A stretch of DNA of 64,000 nt from Streptomyces sp. NBC_01478 (GCF_036227225.1 NZ_CP109444.1:10087501-10151500), one strand, 5' to 3'. Shown: positions 1 through 8,423, counted from the first letter of the stretch. The notes: a model not told the origin generated them from the letters alone. A program made the numbers and translations.

Positions 1-30
1 GGTTACTTGTTCTTCGGGGACGGTGAACCG

Positions 31-900
31 TCAGTCCACGTCGCCGGGTTGGGCGGCCGGTGTGCGTCCGGCCAGCACGTCCTTCAGGCGCGCGGTGCCC
101 TGCCGCACGGCGGTCTCGGTCGTGTCGGCCTCCGTGCCGTCGAGGCCGCCGGACGTCACGGTGATCGCGTCGGTGCCGACCCGGACCACGGCCAACTCCA
201 CGGTGAGCGTGGTGGGTTCGCTGCCGCTCGTGCCCGTGACGGTGACCTGGAGACCCTGGCGGGCGTCGCCCACGGAGGGCACCGGGCTCTCGATGACCTG
301 GACCGTCCGACGGCCGCCCTTGGAGTCGGTCGCGGTGAACTGGTCGCACTTCACCGGCAGCGTCTTCAGCCAGTTCAGGGAGGCGCCGAGCCGGGCCCGG
401 TCGTAGGCGGCGACCTGGTACAGCAGCCTTGAGTTGCTCTCCTCGAACCCGGTCAGCGCGGACGCGCCGGACGGCTTGCCGAGGAGATCGTCGTCGTAGA
501 GCGCGTCGAGCAGTTTCTGGCAGTCGGCGGCGTTGGTCTTGGCGGTGAGGAAGTCGGCGACGTCGACCTTGCCGACGATCAGTTGGTCGCCCCAGGTGGC
601 GGCGTCCTTGACCTGCGTCCAGTTGTCTTCGAGGTCCGCCTCGGTGATCAGCGCGGTCTTGGCCCCGGCCGGGGTGAGGACGGGGGCGGCGGACTTCTCG
701 GCACGGGGCGAGGCGGCCCTGTCCGTTCGCGGCGAGGCGATTCTGGGCTCGGCGGCGAGCGGCGAGGCGGCGACCTCCGAGGCGCTGTCGCCGTCCGTAC
801 CGTCACCGCCGCCGGAGCAGGCCGCGCAGGTCAGCAGCGTGCCCGCCGCCAGGGCCGAGGCGAGGGCACGGACGGCGCGGGAGGACGGGCGACGGTGCAT
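31..900 (-). CDS. Secreted lipoprotein of unknown function
   Basis: The 289-residue product begins with a basic stretch and a hydrophobic alanine/leucine segment ending near residue 30 in TCAACSGGG, which looks like a lipoprotein signal with a lipid-modified cysteine. A low-complexity Ala/Ser/Pro/Arg linker follows to about residue 80. The rest is a soluble domain with two well-spaced cysteines (in AADCQKLL and PVKCDQF) that could form a disulfide. The fold recalls the extracytoplasmic sensor-type domains often found as lipoproteins in Streptomyces, but I cannot name a family. The ATG at 900 was chosen because the signal peptide starts there; longer frames upstream are arginine-rich and non-coding in character. 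It is expected to be anchored to the outer face of the membrane. Confidence 0.75.
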   Translation of the reverse strand: MHRRPSSRAVRALASALAAGTLLTCAACSGGGDGTDGDSASEVAASPLAAEPRIASPRTDRAASPRAEKSAAPVLTPAGAKTALITEADLEDNWTQVKDAATWGDQLIVGKVDVADFLTAKTNAADCQKLLDALYDDDLLGKPSGASALTGFEESNSRLLYQVAAYDRARLGASLNWLKTLPVKCDQFTATDSKGGRRTVQVIESPVPSVGDARQGLQVTVTGTSGSEPTTLTVELAVVRVGTDAITVTSGGLDGTEADTTETAVRQGTARLKDVLAGRTPAAQPGDVD

Positions 901-1028
901 GACGGGGCCTCCAGGAGGAGTGGGTGGTCCCCTCAGCGCACCATCGGCCCGCCCGGCCCTCCAGCGCAGGGGGCCGTTCGGGTGAGTCACGGTGGGTAGG
1001 GCGCGCTTCCGCTCGGGCGGCCGGTACG

Positions 1029-1376
1029 TCAGCGGGTCTCGTCCTCCGGCGGCCCGGAATGCCGGTGTGGCAGATGCAGACGGTGCTCGTGGTGCTCGTG
1101 CGGCGGCCGGGGTTCGTGTTCCGCGCGGCGCGCCCGTGCCGCGAGCCCGGCCTCCAGCACATGCACCGTGCGCCCGCCGCACTTGGTGCAGATCGCGTCG
1201 GCGAGGGGTGACCTGAGGGCCTTCCCCTCCTCGTCGACGTACTCCTGCGTGGTCAGGCCGAAGGCGTCGGTCGGATCGGTGAAGAACATCACCTGGAAGG
1301 TGGCCTCCCAGCAGTGGCCGCAGTCACCACAGGTGAACGCGAAGGTCTCCGGCACGGCTCGGGGTTCCGCGGTCAT
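1029..1376 (-). CDS. Small zinc-ribbon protein with histidine-rich tail
   Basis: The 115-residue product has a CGDC pair near residue 16 and a CTKC pair near residue 64, the two knuckles of a probable zinc ribbon. After about residue 85 comes a charged C-terminal tail rich in histidine and proline (HEHHEHRLHLPHRH), suggestive of metal binding. No signal peptide or membrane segment is present, so it should be cytoplasmic. It is divergently transcribed from the K+ channel gene 169 nt away. I do not recognise a characterised family; a role as a metal-binding or nucleic-acid-associated protein is only a guess from the motif. Confidence 0.65.
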   Translation of the reverse strand: MTAEPRAVPETFAFTCGDCGHCWEATFQVMFFTDPTDAFGLTTQEYVDEEGKALRSPLADAICTKCGGRTVHVLEAGLAARARRAEHEPRPPHEHHEHRLHLPHRHSGPPEDETR

Positions 1377-1545
1377 GGCAGGGACCTCCGTCGAGTGGGG
1401 CGGCCGGTCGGGCGACCGGTACTGCCCCCAGCGCACAACGCCGCAGGTCGTACGGCAACTCGAACGCCCCGCCCGGCATGCCCGCGCTCGCGCCAGCCCC
1501 GACACTGGCCACAGGCCCCGCCACCGTGACGCGAAGGGAGTGACC

Positions 1546-2130
1546 ATGCTGCCCGGATTCCTCACCAGGGCGGTCGAGTTGCTGCTCGGCAAGGAGGGCC
1601 GCTCGCTGCACCTGAAGACGGCGGGCGCGGCGACGGCGGTCCTCGGCGTGGTGATGCTGGTGGGCTCCTGGGCGGTGGTCGCCGCCGAACACGGAGCGCG
1701 CGGCGCCAATCTGACGACGTACCCGAGGGCGTTGTGGTGGTCGATCGAGACGGCGACGACGGTCGGGTACGGAGATTTCTTTCCGGTGACACTGTGGGGC
1801 CGCGTCGTCGGCTCGGTGGTGATGGTCGCCGGCATCACCACGTACGGCCTCGTCACGGCCGCCCTGGCCACCTGGTTCGTCGGCCGGGAACAGCGCCGTC
1901 GGCATCAACTCGTGCACGGGGCGGAGGAGTTGGGCGAGGAGGCGGTGCGCGCTCTGCACGCGCGCTTCGACCGACTGGAGCGGATGGTGGGTGGGCGGGG
2001 GGGAGGAGCCGGGCGGGTGAGGGCACCGGGTCCGGCTCCTGAAGGCCGCCCGGCTACTCGGCCAACGTCAGCGCGGCGAAGGCATGCCCCTCCCACAACT
2101 GCCGCGAGGCCTCCTCCGGGTAGGCCGTGA
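1546..2130 (+). CDS. Two-TM potassium channel protein (ion channel family)
   Basis: The 194-residue protein carries the K+ selectivity filter TVGYGD at residues 72-77. The filter lies between a first membrane helix (about 25-48) and a second (about 88-110), the KcsA-type 2TM pore layout. A short amphipathic region with a probable coiled-coil segment (about 130-152) follows. The start has a GGGAG ribosome site seven bases upstream. The last 40 residues are Arg/Pro/Gly-rich and the gene overlaps the convergent esterase gene by 77 nt. A run of seven G at 1997-2003 precedes this odd tail, and skipping one base there would end the protein at 2020, so the tail may be a frameshift artefact. The channel probably tetramerises in the plasma membrane and conducts K+. 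Confidence 0.85.
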   Translation: MLPGFLTRAVELLLGKEGRSLHLKTAGAATAVLGVVMLVGSWAVVAAEHGARGANLTTYPRALWWSIETATTVGYGDFFPVTLWGRVVGSVVMVAGITTYGLVTAALATWFVGREQRRRHQLVHGAEELGEEAVRALHARFDRLERMVGGRGGGAGRVRAPGPAPEGRPATRPTSARRRHAPPTTAARPPPGRP

Positions 2131-3607
2131 CCACGGGCTCCGTGTCGAGCACCTGCACCGACCGGCGCTCGGTGTCGTACGCGGGCCAACCCGGGGCGCC
2201 CGCCCTCGCGAACGCCGTCCAGGACGCGCGGAAACGGGTCGACAGTGCCAGCGCCTCGGGGGAGGGCTCGACGTCGGCGAACAGCAGATTGCCGAGGTCC
2301 GCGGTGAACGTGCCGAACAGCAGCGGGATGTCCAGGCCGTGGCAGGAGCCCAGCACACCGCCCAACCCCGGGGCGGGCCAGGTGAGTTCATAGACGTGCG
2401 CGCGGCCGCCGGCGGCGACCTGTGCCTCGGCCAGGTGGAGGCAGGGCATGCGGAACACCCGGTCTGACTGGACGAGTTCGTGCAGCTCGCCCGGCGCGGC
2501 GTCCGGGAAGGCGCTGCGATAGGCCTGTTCGGCGTCGGGGCCCGGGCCGAACCGGCGCAGTACGGTCGCCGCGTCCTCCTCGGTGATCTTCCCGAACTGC
2601 CCGTCCAGCACGGTGAACAGGCGGAACTCGTCACGGTTGTGACCGACGATCAGCTCCACGTCCCGGGCCGCGCCCGCCGCGACGCCCTGCCAGGGCGTGG
2701 TGGGCAGCACCTCGCCGTCGACTACGGGTGCGAAGGGGCTCAGCGTGTGGGCGACGGCCCCCCACCGGTCCTCGTACTGGTGCATCTTGGCGGTCAACGT
2801 CTCGCCCGTCGCGGGCAGTTGACGCGGGTCCACGGTCGCGAGGTCGGCGGCCGTGGGGCGCAGCCCCGCCTCGGCGGCGATCGCGGTGGCGATGTCCCTG
2901 GCCAACTCGTCGGAGAAGAAGGGCCCCGGCACACTCTGCGCGATCGCCCGCCGGAACAGTCCGGCCGCGCTCGGCATGACCAGCAGCGAGGCCACCGACC
3001 CGGCACCGGCCGACTCGCCGAAGACGGTGACCTGTTCGGGGTCGCCGCCGAACGCGGTGATGTTTTCCCGCACCCACTGAAGCGCGGCGACCTGGTCGAG
3101 CAGTCCGCGGTTGGCCGGGGCGCCGTCGATCCGGGCGAACCCCTCGATTCCCACGCGGTAGTTGAAGGTCACGACCACGAGGTCGCCGTCGCGGGCGATG
3201 TGCTGCGCGTCGTAGCCGGGGCTGCCCGCGTGTCCCAACTTGTAGGCGCCGCCGTAGATCCACACCATGACCGGTCGGCGGGCCGCCGGATCGGGCGCGG
3301 GTGTCCACACGTTGACGGTCAGCCAGTCGTCGCCCGTCGGTCCCGCCAACACGCCCCGGCGGCCCTGGAATCCGGACTCCTGCGGGGGCGGCGGACCGAA
3401 GGCGAAGGCGTCCCGTACGCCGTCCCAGTCGCGCACGGGGCGCGGTGCCCGGAACCGGGCCTCCCCGACGGGCGGTTCGGCGAACGGGATGCCGCGGAAG
3501 ACCGCGAGCCCGTCCTCCAGCCGCCCGCGCACCGCACCGGCGCCGTATCGCACCACGGGTGCGGCGGTCGAACCAGTCGCCGTGTCACGGGAGTTGGGTG
3601 TCGTCAT
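2054..3607 (-). CDS. Type B carboxylesterase (alpha/beta hydrolase)
   Basis: The 517-residue length and architecture match bacterial para-nitrobenzyl-type carboxylesterases. The oxyanion region GGAYKLGH precedes the nucleophile elbow GESAGAGS, with serine 199 as nucleophile. The acidic member is probably in the DGEVLP/GHNRDEF region, and the histidine in GSCHGLDIP near residue 425. It should hydrolyse carboxylic esters of low specificity. There is no signal peptide, so it is probably cytoplasmic. The start at 3607 has a GGAGTCC-like site just upstream. It lies downstream of the MFS exporter gene on the same strand, separated by 115 nt that contain a strong hairpin, so it may be a separate unit. 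Confidence 0.9.
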   Translation of the reverse strand: MTTPNSRDTATGSTAAPVVRYGAGAVRGRLEDGLAVFRGIPFAEPPVGEARFRAPRPVRDWDGVRDAFAFGPPPPQESGFQGRRGVLAGPTGDDWLTVNVWTPAPDPAARRPVMVWIYGGAYKLGHAGSPGYDAQHIARDGDLVVVTFNYRVGIEGFARIDGAPANRGLLDQVAALQWVRENITAFGGDPEQVTVFGESAGAGSVASLLVMPSAAGLFRRAIAQSVPGPFFSDELARDIATAIAAEAGLRPTAADLATVDPRQLPATGETLTAKMHQYEDRWGAVAHTLSPFAPVVDGEVLPTTPWQGVAAGAARDVELIVGHNRDEFRLFTVLDGQFGKITEEDAATVLRRFGPGPDAEQAYRSAFPDAAPGELHELVQSDRVFRMPCLHLAEAQVAAGGRAHVYELTWPAPGLGGVLGSCHGLDIPLLFGTFTADLGNLLFADVEPSPEALALSTRFRASWTAFARAGAPGWPAYDTERRSVQVLDTEPVVTAYPEEASRQLWEGHAFAALTLAE

Positions 3608-3660
3608 CGTGGACTCCTCGGTGTGTGCCGGGGGAACTACGGGGTGCGCGGTATGCCGAG

Positions 3661-3699
3661 GGCGGTCGCCGTCCCGCACTGTGCGGGGCGGCGACCGCC
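3661..3699 (-). terminator. Hairpin terminator after MFS exporter gene
   Basis: Positions 3661-3677 pair with 3683-3699 in a 17-bp GC-rich stem with one G-U pair and a five-base loop. The hairpin sits 24 nt beyond the stop of the MFS gene on the minus strand and before the esterase start, so it probably ends or attenuates exporter transcripts. Confidence 0.6.
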
Positions 3700-3722
3700 G
3701 GGTGCTCGATGGCCAGAATGCC

Positions 3723-5204
3723 CTACGCCTTGGCCTCGGCGACCTCGGAGGCCGGGGTCGGCTCCTCGTCGGCCGGTGCCTCGACCGCCTTGCGGGCCTT
3801 GGGGATCAGGCTCGCGAGGAAGAAGGCCAGCAGCGCGGCTCCGGCGCCGATCGCCATGACCACCTTGAAGCCGTTCTCCGACGGAAGGGCGGAGCCGCCG
3901 AAGTCGGTGGTCATCTGGGCGAGGATCACACCGGCGATGGCGCTGGCGAAGGACGTGCCCAGGGACCGCATCAGGGTGTTGAGGCTGTTCGCCGAGCCGG
4001 TCTGGGAGGGGTCGACCGCGCCCATGATCAGGGCGGGCAGGGCACCGTAGGTGAAGCCGACGCCGGCGCCGATGATGCAGGACACCAGGATCAGGTGCCA
4101 GACCTCGGACATCAGCAGGATGTTCAGCGCGTAGCCGGAGCTCACGATCAGCGCGCCGATCATCAGGGTGACCTTCGGGCCCTTGGCCTTGGTGACGCCG
4201 GCGGACACGGCGGACATGGCCATCATGACGAGGCCCTGCGGGGCGAGCACCAGGCCGACCATCAGCATCGACTTGCCCAGGCCGTAGCCGGTCTGCGTGG
4301 GCAGTTGCAGGAGCTGGGGGAGGACCAGGGACATCGCGAACATCGAGAAGCCGAGGGCGATCGAGGCCAGGTTGGTGAACAGCACCTGCGGCTTGGCGGT
4401 CGTGCGCAGGTCGACCAGCGGCTGCGGGCTGCGCAGCTCGTACCAGCCCCAGGAGAGCAGGATCGCGACGGCGGCGACGCCGAGGATCAGGGTCGTCGCG
4501 CTCGTCCAGCCCCAGTCGGAACCCTTGGAGATCGCGAGCAGCAGGGAGATCAGTCCGGCGGACAGTCCGAGCGAGCCGACCAGGTCGAAGCGGCCGCCGG
4601 TGCGGACCTTGGACTCGGGCACGATCAGCAGGACCAGCAGGAAGGAGACGCTGCCGAGGACGGCGGAGACCCAGAAGAGGAGGTGCCAGTTGTAGCGGTC
4701 GGCGATGAAGGCGGCCGAGGGCAGACCCAGGGCGCCGCCGACACCGAGCGAGGCGCTCATCAGGGCGGTGGAGCCGGCCAGCCGGTCGCTGGGCAGTACG
4801 TCACGCATGATGCTGATGCCGAGCGGGACGACCGCGGCGGCCAGACCCTGGAGCGCGCGGCCGATGACCATCGGGACCAGCGAGTCGGCCAGGGCGCAGA
4901 CGATCGAGCCCGTCACCAGCAGGACGATGCTGGTCAGCAGCATCCGGCGCTTGCCGAACATGTCGCCGAGGCGGCCGACGACCGGGGTGGCCACGGCGGC
5001 GGCCAGCAGGGTGGCGGTGACCGCCCACGCCGTGTTCGACGCGGAGGCGTTCAGGTACTTCGGCAGCTCCGGGATGATCGGGATGACCAGGGTCTGCATG
5101 AGCGAGACGACGATCCCGGCGAGAGCCAGCACCGCGACGACGGCGTTCGACCTCGGCGGAGCGGAGGAACCCGCTTCGGCGGGTCGGGCAAGGGCGTCGG
5201 ACAT
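3723..5204 (-). CDS. MFS drug-resistance exporter, MarR-regulated
   Basis: The 493-residue protein is strongly hydrophobic with about 14 predicted membrane helices, as in DHA2/EmrB-like proton-driven exporters. Motif-A-like residues GRLGDMFGKRRM follow helix 2, and the VGGALGLPSAAF segment corresponds to the antiporter motif in helix 5. The C-terminus is a charged Glu/Pro/Ala tail. It should export a small hydrophobic compound using the proton gradient. The region before its start carries a paired CTTGCTT/AAGCAAG palindrome (5272-5318) of the same type found before the MarR gene at 7916, so MarR repression released by a ligand is the likely control. Confidence 0.88.
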   Translation of the reverse strand: MSDALARPAEAGSSAPPRSNAVVAVLALAGIVVSLMQTLVIPIIPELPKYLNASASNTAWAVTATLLAAAVATPVVGRLGDMFGKRRMLLTSIVLLVTGSIVCALADSLVPMVIGRALQGLAAAVVPLGISIMRDVLPSDRLAGSTALMSASLGVGGALGLPSAAFIADRYNWHLLFWVSAVLGSVSFLLVLLIVPESKVRTGGRFDLVGSLGLSAGLISLLLAISKGSDWGWTSATTLILGVAAVAILLSWGWYELRSPQPLVDLRTTAKPQVLFTNLASIALGFSMFAMSLVLPQLLQLPTQTGYGLGKSMLMVGLVLAPQGLVMMAMSAVSAGVTKAKGPKVTLMIGALIVSSGYALNILLMSEVWHLILVSCIIGAGVGFTYGALPALIMGAVDPSQTGSANSLNTLMRSLGTSFASAIAGVILAQMTTDFGGSALPSENGFKVVMAIGAGAALLAFFLASLIPKARKAVEAPADEEPTPASEVAEAKA

Positions 5205-5271
5205 GGCAGTGCCTCCATCGGAACGGGATGTGAAGAGAGGGGACGAGCAGGAACAGTCGGCGGAGAACCGG

Positions 5272-5318
5272 CTTGCTTGACTTACTCAACCATAATGAGA
5301 TTGATTGAGTTAAGCAAG
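5272..5318 (-). promoter_or_regulatory. Candidate MarR operator before MFS exporter
   Basis: CTTGCTTGACTTACTCAA (5272-5289) and, inverted, CTTGCTTAACTCAATCAA (ending at 5318) form an imperfect palindrome 68-115 nt upstream of the exporter start. The half-sites match those at 7822-7896 beside marR. The element overlaps the TAA stop of the histidine kinase gene (5310-5312). This is an inference from repeated sequence, not a proven site. Confidence 0.6.
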
Positions 5319-6545
5319 TGCATTCTGATCGTGAGTCTGGTCGTGCGTTTCGGCCGGGGACCCGGTGCGGGGGAGAAGCGGCAGTTCGGTGACGACCTCG
5401 AAGCCGCCCTGGGGCCGGTGCCCCGCCCGGAGCCGGCCACCGGCGGACAGGGCACGCTCGCGCATGCCGATGACGCCGTACCCGTCGGCCGGAGCGGGGG
5501 AGGAGGGCGGTGCCGTACCGCCGTGATCGGTGACGGTGATGCCCAGCCGGTCGTGCGAGTAGCTCAGCCGCACCTCCGCCGAGCCGGTGCCCGCGTGCTT
5601 GGTGACGTTGGTGAGCGCTTCCTGCACGATGCGGTACGCCGTGAGGTCCGCACCGGCCGACAACGGCTGTGGCCTGCCTTCGGTGTTGACGGTGACGGAC
5701 AGTCCCGCGCCCTCGAACGAGGCGGCCAGCTCGGCCAGTTGAGCCAGTCCGGGGGCGGGCCCGGCGGGCGTCTCCGAGTCGTCGGCGTGCCGCAACAGGC
5801 CCACGGTGGCCTTGAGTTCGCGTACGGCCGACAGGGTGGTGCCCGCGAGTTCGCCGGCGATCCGCTCGGCCTCCTCGGGGCGGCTGCGCATCAGCCGTAC
5901 GACCGTGCCGGCCTGGAGATTGGCCAGGACGAGGTGATGGGCGACGACGTCGTGGAGATCGCGGGCGATCCGCATGCGCTCCTCGGTGACACGGTGCCGT
6001 GCCTCCTTCTCCCGGGTCTGTTCCGCGTGTTCGGCACGTGCTCGGACCGCCTCCAGGTAGTCCGCGCGGAGCCGGGTCGTGGTGCCGAGGGAGGTCGGCA
6101 GCAGCAGCCAGAAGGCCGGGCCGAGCAGCTTGAGGATCAGCGGTTCGGTGTCGGGACCCACGACCAGGGCCGTGCCGACCAGCAGGGTGATTCCGGAGAC
6201 GGTGAAGAGGTTCGCGGTGGTCCGGGCGGAGAGCCGGGCCAGGGTGTAGAGCGCGAGCATCAGCGGTCCGATCACCAGGACCGTGAGGATGTAGCCGAGC
6301 GCGGCCACGGTCATGGCTCCGCAGAGGGTGACCACCACCGTGGTACGCGGCAGGGTGCGCCGCCACAGCAGGGCGAGGGACGAGACGCCGGTGACCAACA
6401 CGCCCGGCCACCAAGGGACTTCGAGGTCACGGCCCGGGAGCGTCAGCACGCTGCCCGGGAACGAGCAGACGACGAGCGCGGCGGCGACGACCAGGTCGAC
6501 GGTACGGGGATGGCAGCGCAGCAGCCGCTGCAGTCTGTGGATCAT
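5310..6545 (-). CDS. Orphan sensor histidine kinase (NarL/DesK class)
   Basis: The 411-residue protein has four or five membrane helices in the first 150 residues and a cytoplasmic linker. A HisKA_3 dimerisation box follows, with the phospho-acceptor histidine in ARDLHDVVAHH around residue 205. The HATPase domain shows VQEALTNVTKHA (N box) and GYGVIGMRERA (G2-like box). The G1 box reads VTDHGG rather than the usual DDG, a mild deviation. No response regulator gene is adjacent; the nearest, at 8424, lies on the other side of marR and is better paired with the kinase at 12416. The gene starts 80 nt after the dehydrogenase stop with a strong hairpin between them, so it probably has its own promoter. 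Confidence 0.85.
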   Translation of the reverse strand: MIHRLQRLLRCHPRTVDLVVAAALVVCSFPGSVLTLPGRDLEVPWWPGVLVTGVSSLALLWRRTLPRTTVVVTLCGAMTVAALGYILTVLVIGPLMLALYTLARLSARTTANLFTVSGITLLVGTALVVGPDTEPLILKLLGPAFWLLLPTSLGTTTRLRADYLEAVRARAEHAEQTREKEARHRVTEERMRIARDLHDVVAHHLVLANLQAGTVVRLMRSRPEEAERIAGELAGTTLSAVRELKATVGLLRHADDSETPAGPAPGLAQLAELAASFEGAGLSVTVNTEGRPQPLSAGADLTAYRIVQEALTNVTKHAGTGSAEVRLSYSHDRLGITVTDHGGTAPPSSPAPADGYGVIGMRERALSAGGRLRAGHRPQGGFEVVTELPLLPRTGSPAETHDQTHDQNALA

Positions 6546-6576
6546 GACGTGGGGGGTTCCTGTCCGAGACGGCCGG

Positions 6577-6619
6577 CCGCCCACCGGTTCCCGCAGCGAT
6601 GGCGGGAACCGGTGGGCGG
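6577..6619 (-). terminator. Strong hairpin between dehydrogenase and histidine kinase
   Basis: Positions 6577-6594 pair perfectly with 6602-6619 (18 bp, seven-base loop), seven nt after the stop of the dehydrogenase gene. This is a convincing intrinsic-type terminator for the minus strand, although no U tract is obvious, as is common in Streptomyces. Confidence 0.75.
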
Positions 6620-6625
6620 TCGCGG

Positions 6626-7663
6626 CTACTCGTCGAAGGTGACGACGATCTTCTCCGCCGCGCCCGGCGTCAGCGCGAGCTCGAAGGCGTGCTCGACCTC
6701 GCCGAAGGGCACTCGGTGACTGATCAGCTTGGCGAACCGCTCGTGGTGCTCGACGATCTCCCGCGTGACCTCGAAGATCTCGGTGGGGTAGCCCTGCGAG
6801 GCGATCAGCGTCAGCTCGCTGCGCAGCATCCCGCCGAGGTCGATGTCGGCGCCCTTCTTCTGTACGGCGACCATCACCAGCTTGGCGCCCCACTTCGCGG
6901 AGTCGACCGTGGTGTTGACGACCGCGGCGACACCGGCGGCGTCGATGTAGATGTCGGTGCCGGGGCGGGGCTGGCCGAGCGCGTTGGCGGCCTGGCCGTG
7001 CAGCTCGGTCAGCCGGGCGGTGACGTCCTCCTCGGCGGAGTTGATCACGGCGTCCGCGCCGACGGCGAGCGCGGTCTCCAGGCGGGAGGCGATGACGTCC
7101 GCGACGACGACGTGCTCGACCCCGCGCAGCTTCAGCCAGATCGCCGCGCCCAGACCGATGGGCCCGGCACCGAAGATGACGACCTTGTCGCCGGGCTTCG
7201 CCTCCGAACGGTTGACGGCGTGCCGGGCCACCGCCATCGGCTCGTTGAGCGCGGCGACGTCGAACGGCACGGTGTCGGGGAAGACGGTGACGCTCTTGCC
7301 GACCTCGCAGTCCTCCAGCAGGAGGTAGTCGCTCATGGCCCCGTGCTTGCCGCCGCAGCCGATGATCCCGGAGGGCGCGCCCTGCGGGTTGACGACCACC
7401 CGGTCCCCGGCCTTCAGCCCGTCGACCTCCGCGCCGACCTCGACGATCTCGCCGGCCGGCTCGTGGCCGAGGGGGACCGGGACCATGGCGCCGCCCGCTC
7501 CGAAGGGGCCGCCGCCGATGTGCAGGAAGAAGGTGTCGGTGCCGCAGATCCCGCAGGCGCGGATCTTCATGAGGGCGTCCTTCGGCCCGGGCACCGGACG
7601 CTCGACGTCCACCACGTCGATCTTGTCTACGGCGCCGGTCTGGACGGACTGCATCGTGGCCAT
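6626..7663 (-). CDS. Zinc-dependent medium-chain alcohol/polyol dehydrogenase
   Basis: The 345-residue protein is a medium-chain dehydrogenase. Cys37 in RACGICGTDT and the GHEPAGE histidine (about residue 66) are the expected catalytic zinc ligands. The GAGPIGLGA segment near residue 170 is the NAD(P)-binding Rossmann turn. The four-cysteine structural zinc lobe is not seen, only one Cys in that region, which points to the sorbitol/threonine dehydrogenase side of the family. It should oxidise a secondary alcohol or polyol; the substrate is not deducible. It is transcribed divergently from marR across a 252-nt region bearing three CTTGCTT-type sites, so it is probably a MarR target like the exporter at 3723. 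Confidence 0.85.
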   Translation of the reverse strand: MATMQSVQTGAVDKIDVVDVERPVPGPKDALMKIRACGICGTDTFFLHIGGGPFGAGGAMVPVPLGHEPAGEIVEVGAEVDGLKAGDRVVVNPQGAPSGIIGCGGKHGAMSDYLLLEDCEVGKSVTVFPDTVPFDVAALNEPMAVARHAVNRSEAKPGDKVVIFGAGPIGLGAAIWLKLRGVEHVVVADVIASRLETALAVGADAVINSAEEDVTARLTELHGQAANALGQPRPGTDIYIDAAGVAAVVNTTVDSAKWGAKLVMVAVQKKGADIDLGGMLRSELTLIASQGYPTEIFEVTREIVEHHERFAKLISHRVPFGEVEHAFELALTPGAAEKIVVTFDE

Positions 7664-7821
7664 GAGGGGACTCGCTTTCCATGTGCGTGAGGGGTGTCAC
7701 CGGCCCCGGCGGCGGACGGGGGGAGTGCTCCGACCGCCGGGACCGGTGACGGCGCCATACTCCGTCCCCACGGCGTACGGCGCGACGGGGACACCTCCGC
7801 TTCGGTGACCCCAGCTCTGGA

Positions 7822-7896
7822 CTTGCTTGAGTTAGGCAACCATAAATGCGTTACTTAAGTCAAGCAATCGTTTCGACCTTGCTTAACTCAGGCAAG
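7822..7896. promoter_or_regulatory. Three candidate MarR operator sites
   Basis: Three copies of a 19-bp palindrome lie here: CTTGCTTGAGTTAGGCAAC (7822-7840), an inverted copy TTGCTTGACTTAAGTAAC (7850-7867 read on the minus strand), and CTTGCTTAACTCAGGCAAG (7878-7896). The last is a near-perfect dyad ending 20 nt before the marR start, and the A+T-rich stretch probably also contains the promoters. The same half-sites occur before the MFS gene. Autoregulation and control of the divergent dehydrogenase are inferred. Confidence 0.7.
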
Positions 7897-7915
7897 TAGC
7901 TGTTACGGTGGACGC

Positions 7916-8419
7916 ATGTCCACACCGCCACCCGTGACAGCGTCCGTTCCGGAGGACGTAGCCGAGATCGAGCGGGTCCTCACCCGTATCGCCTACCTGG
8001 CAGGGCGGGCCCGGCAGCACGAGCGTCTGATGGCGCTGGCCGGGCTGCCGCTGGACCGGGCCGCCGTGGCGATCCTCCGGTACATCTCCGAGAGCGAACC
8101 GCTGCGCCCCGGCGTCCTGGCGGTCCGGATGTCCGTGGAGGCGTCCCATGTCACGCGCCAGCTACGGCAGTTGGAGCAGCTCGGCCATGTGGTCCGGATC
8201 CCGGACCCCGACGACGGCCGCGCCCAGCGCGTCCAGCTCACCGACAGCGGTCTGGCCGCCGTCCACCGCATCCGCGAGGCGAGCCGCCGCGGCATCGAGA
8301 TGGCGCTGGTCCACTGGTCCTCCGAGGACCTGCGGCATCTCGCGGCCCTCTTCCACCGGCTGGTCGACGACTTCGTCACCCATGCGGAGACGGCCGTGGA
8401 CGTCGGCACGACCGCCTGA
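7916..8419 (+). CDS. MarR family transcriptional regulator
   Basis: The 167-residue protein has the winged-helix layout of MarR. An N-terminal dimerisation helix is followed by the recognition-helix region around residues 65-90 (LAVRMSVEASHVTRQLRQLEQLGHV). The beta-wing is the IPDPDDGRAQRVQLTDSG segment, the family's DxRxxxLxLTxxG-like hallmark, and C-terminal helices close the dimer. MarR proteins bind palindromes as dimers and let go on binding phenolic or drug-like ligands. Three palindromes lie directly upstream and another before the exporter at 3723, so the dehydrogenase, the exporter and marR itself are the probable regulon. Its stop lies four nt from the convergent response regulator stop. 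Confidence 0.9.
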   Translation: MSTPPPVTASVPEDVAEIERVLTRIAYLAGRARQHERLMALAGLPLDRAAVAILRYISESEPLRPGVLAVRMSVEASHVTRQLRQLEQLGHVVRIPDPDDGRAQRVQLTDSGLAAVHRIREASRRGIEMALVHWSSEDLRHLAALFHRLVDDFVTHAETAVDVGTTA

Positions 8420-8423
8420 CGGC

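Noticed and set aside
3267..6719. 1150-codon open frame on the plus strand
   Set aside because: It runs antisense to the esterase, MFS and kinase genes, is made of low-complexity Gly/Asp/Gln/His/Arg residues and has no domain; this is the usual shadow frame of GC-rich coding DNA.
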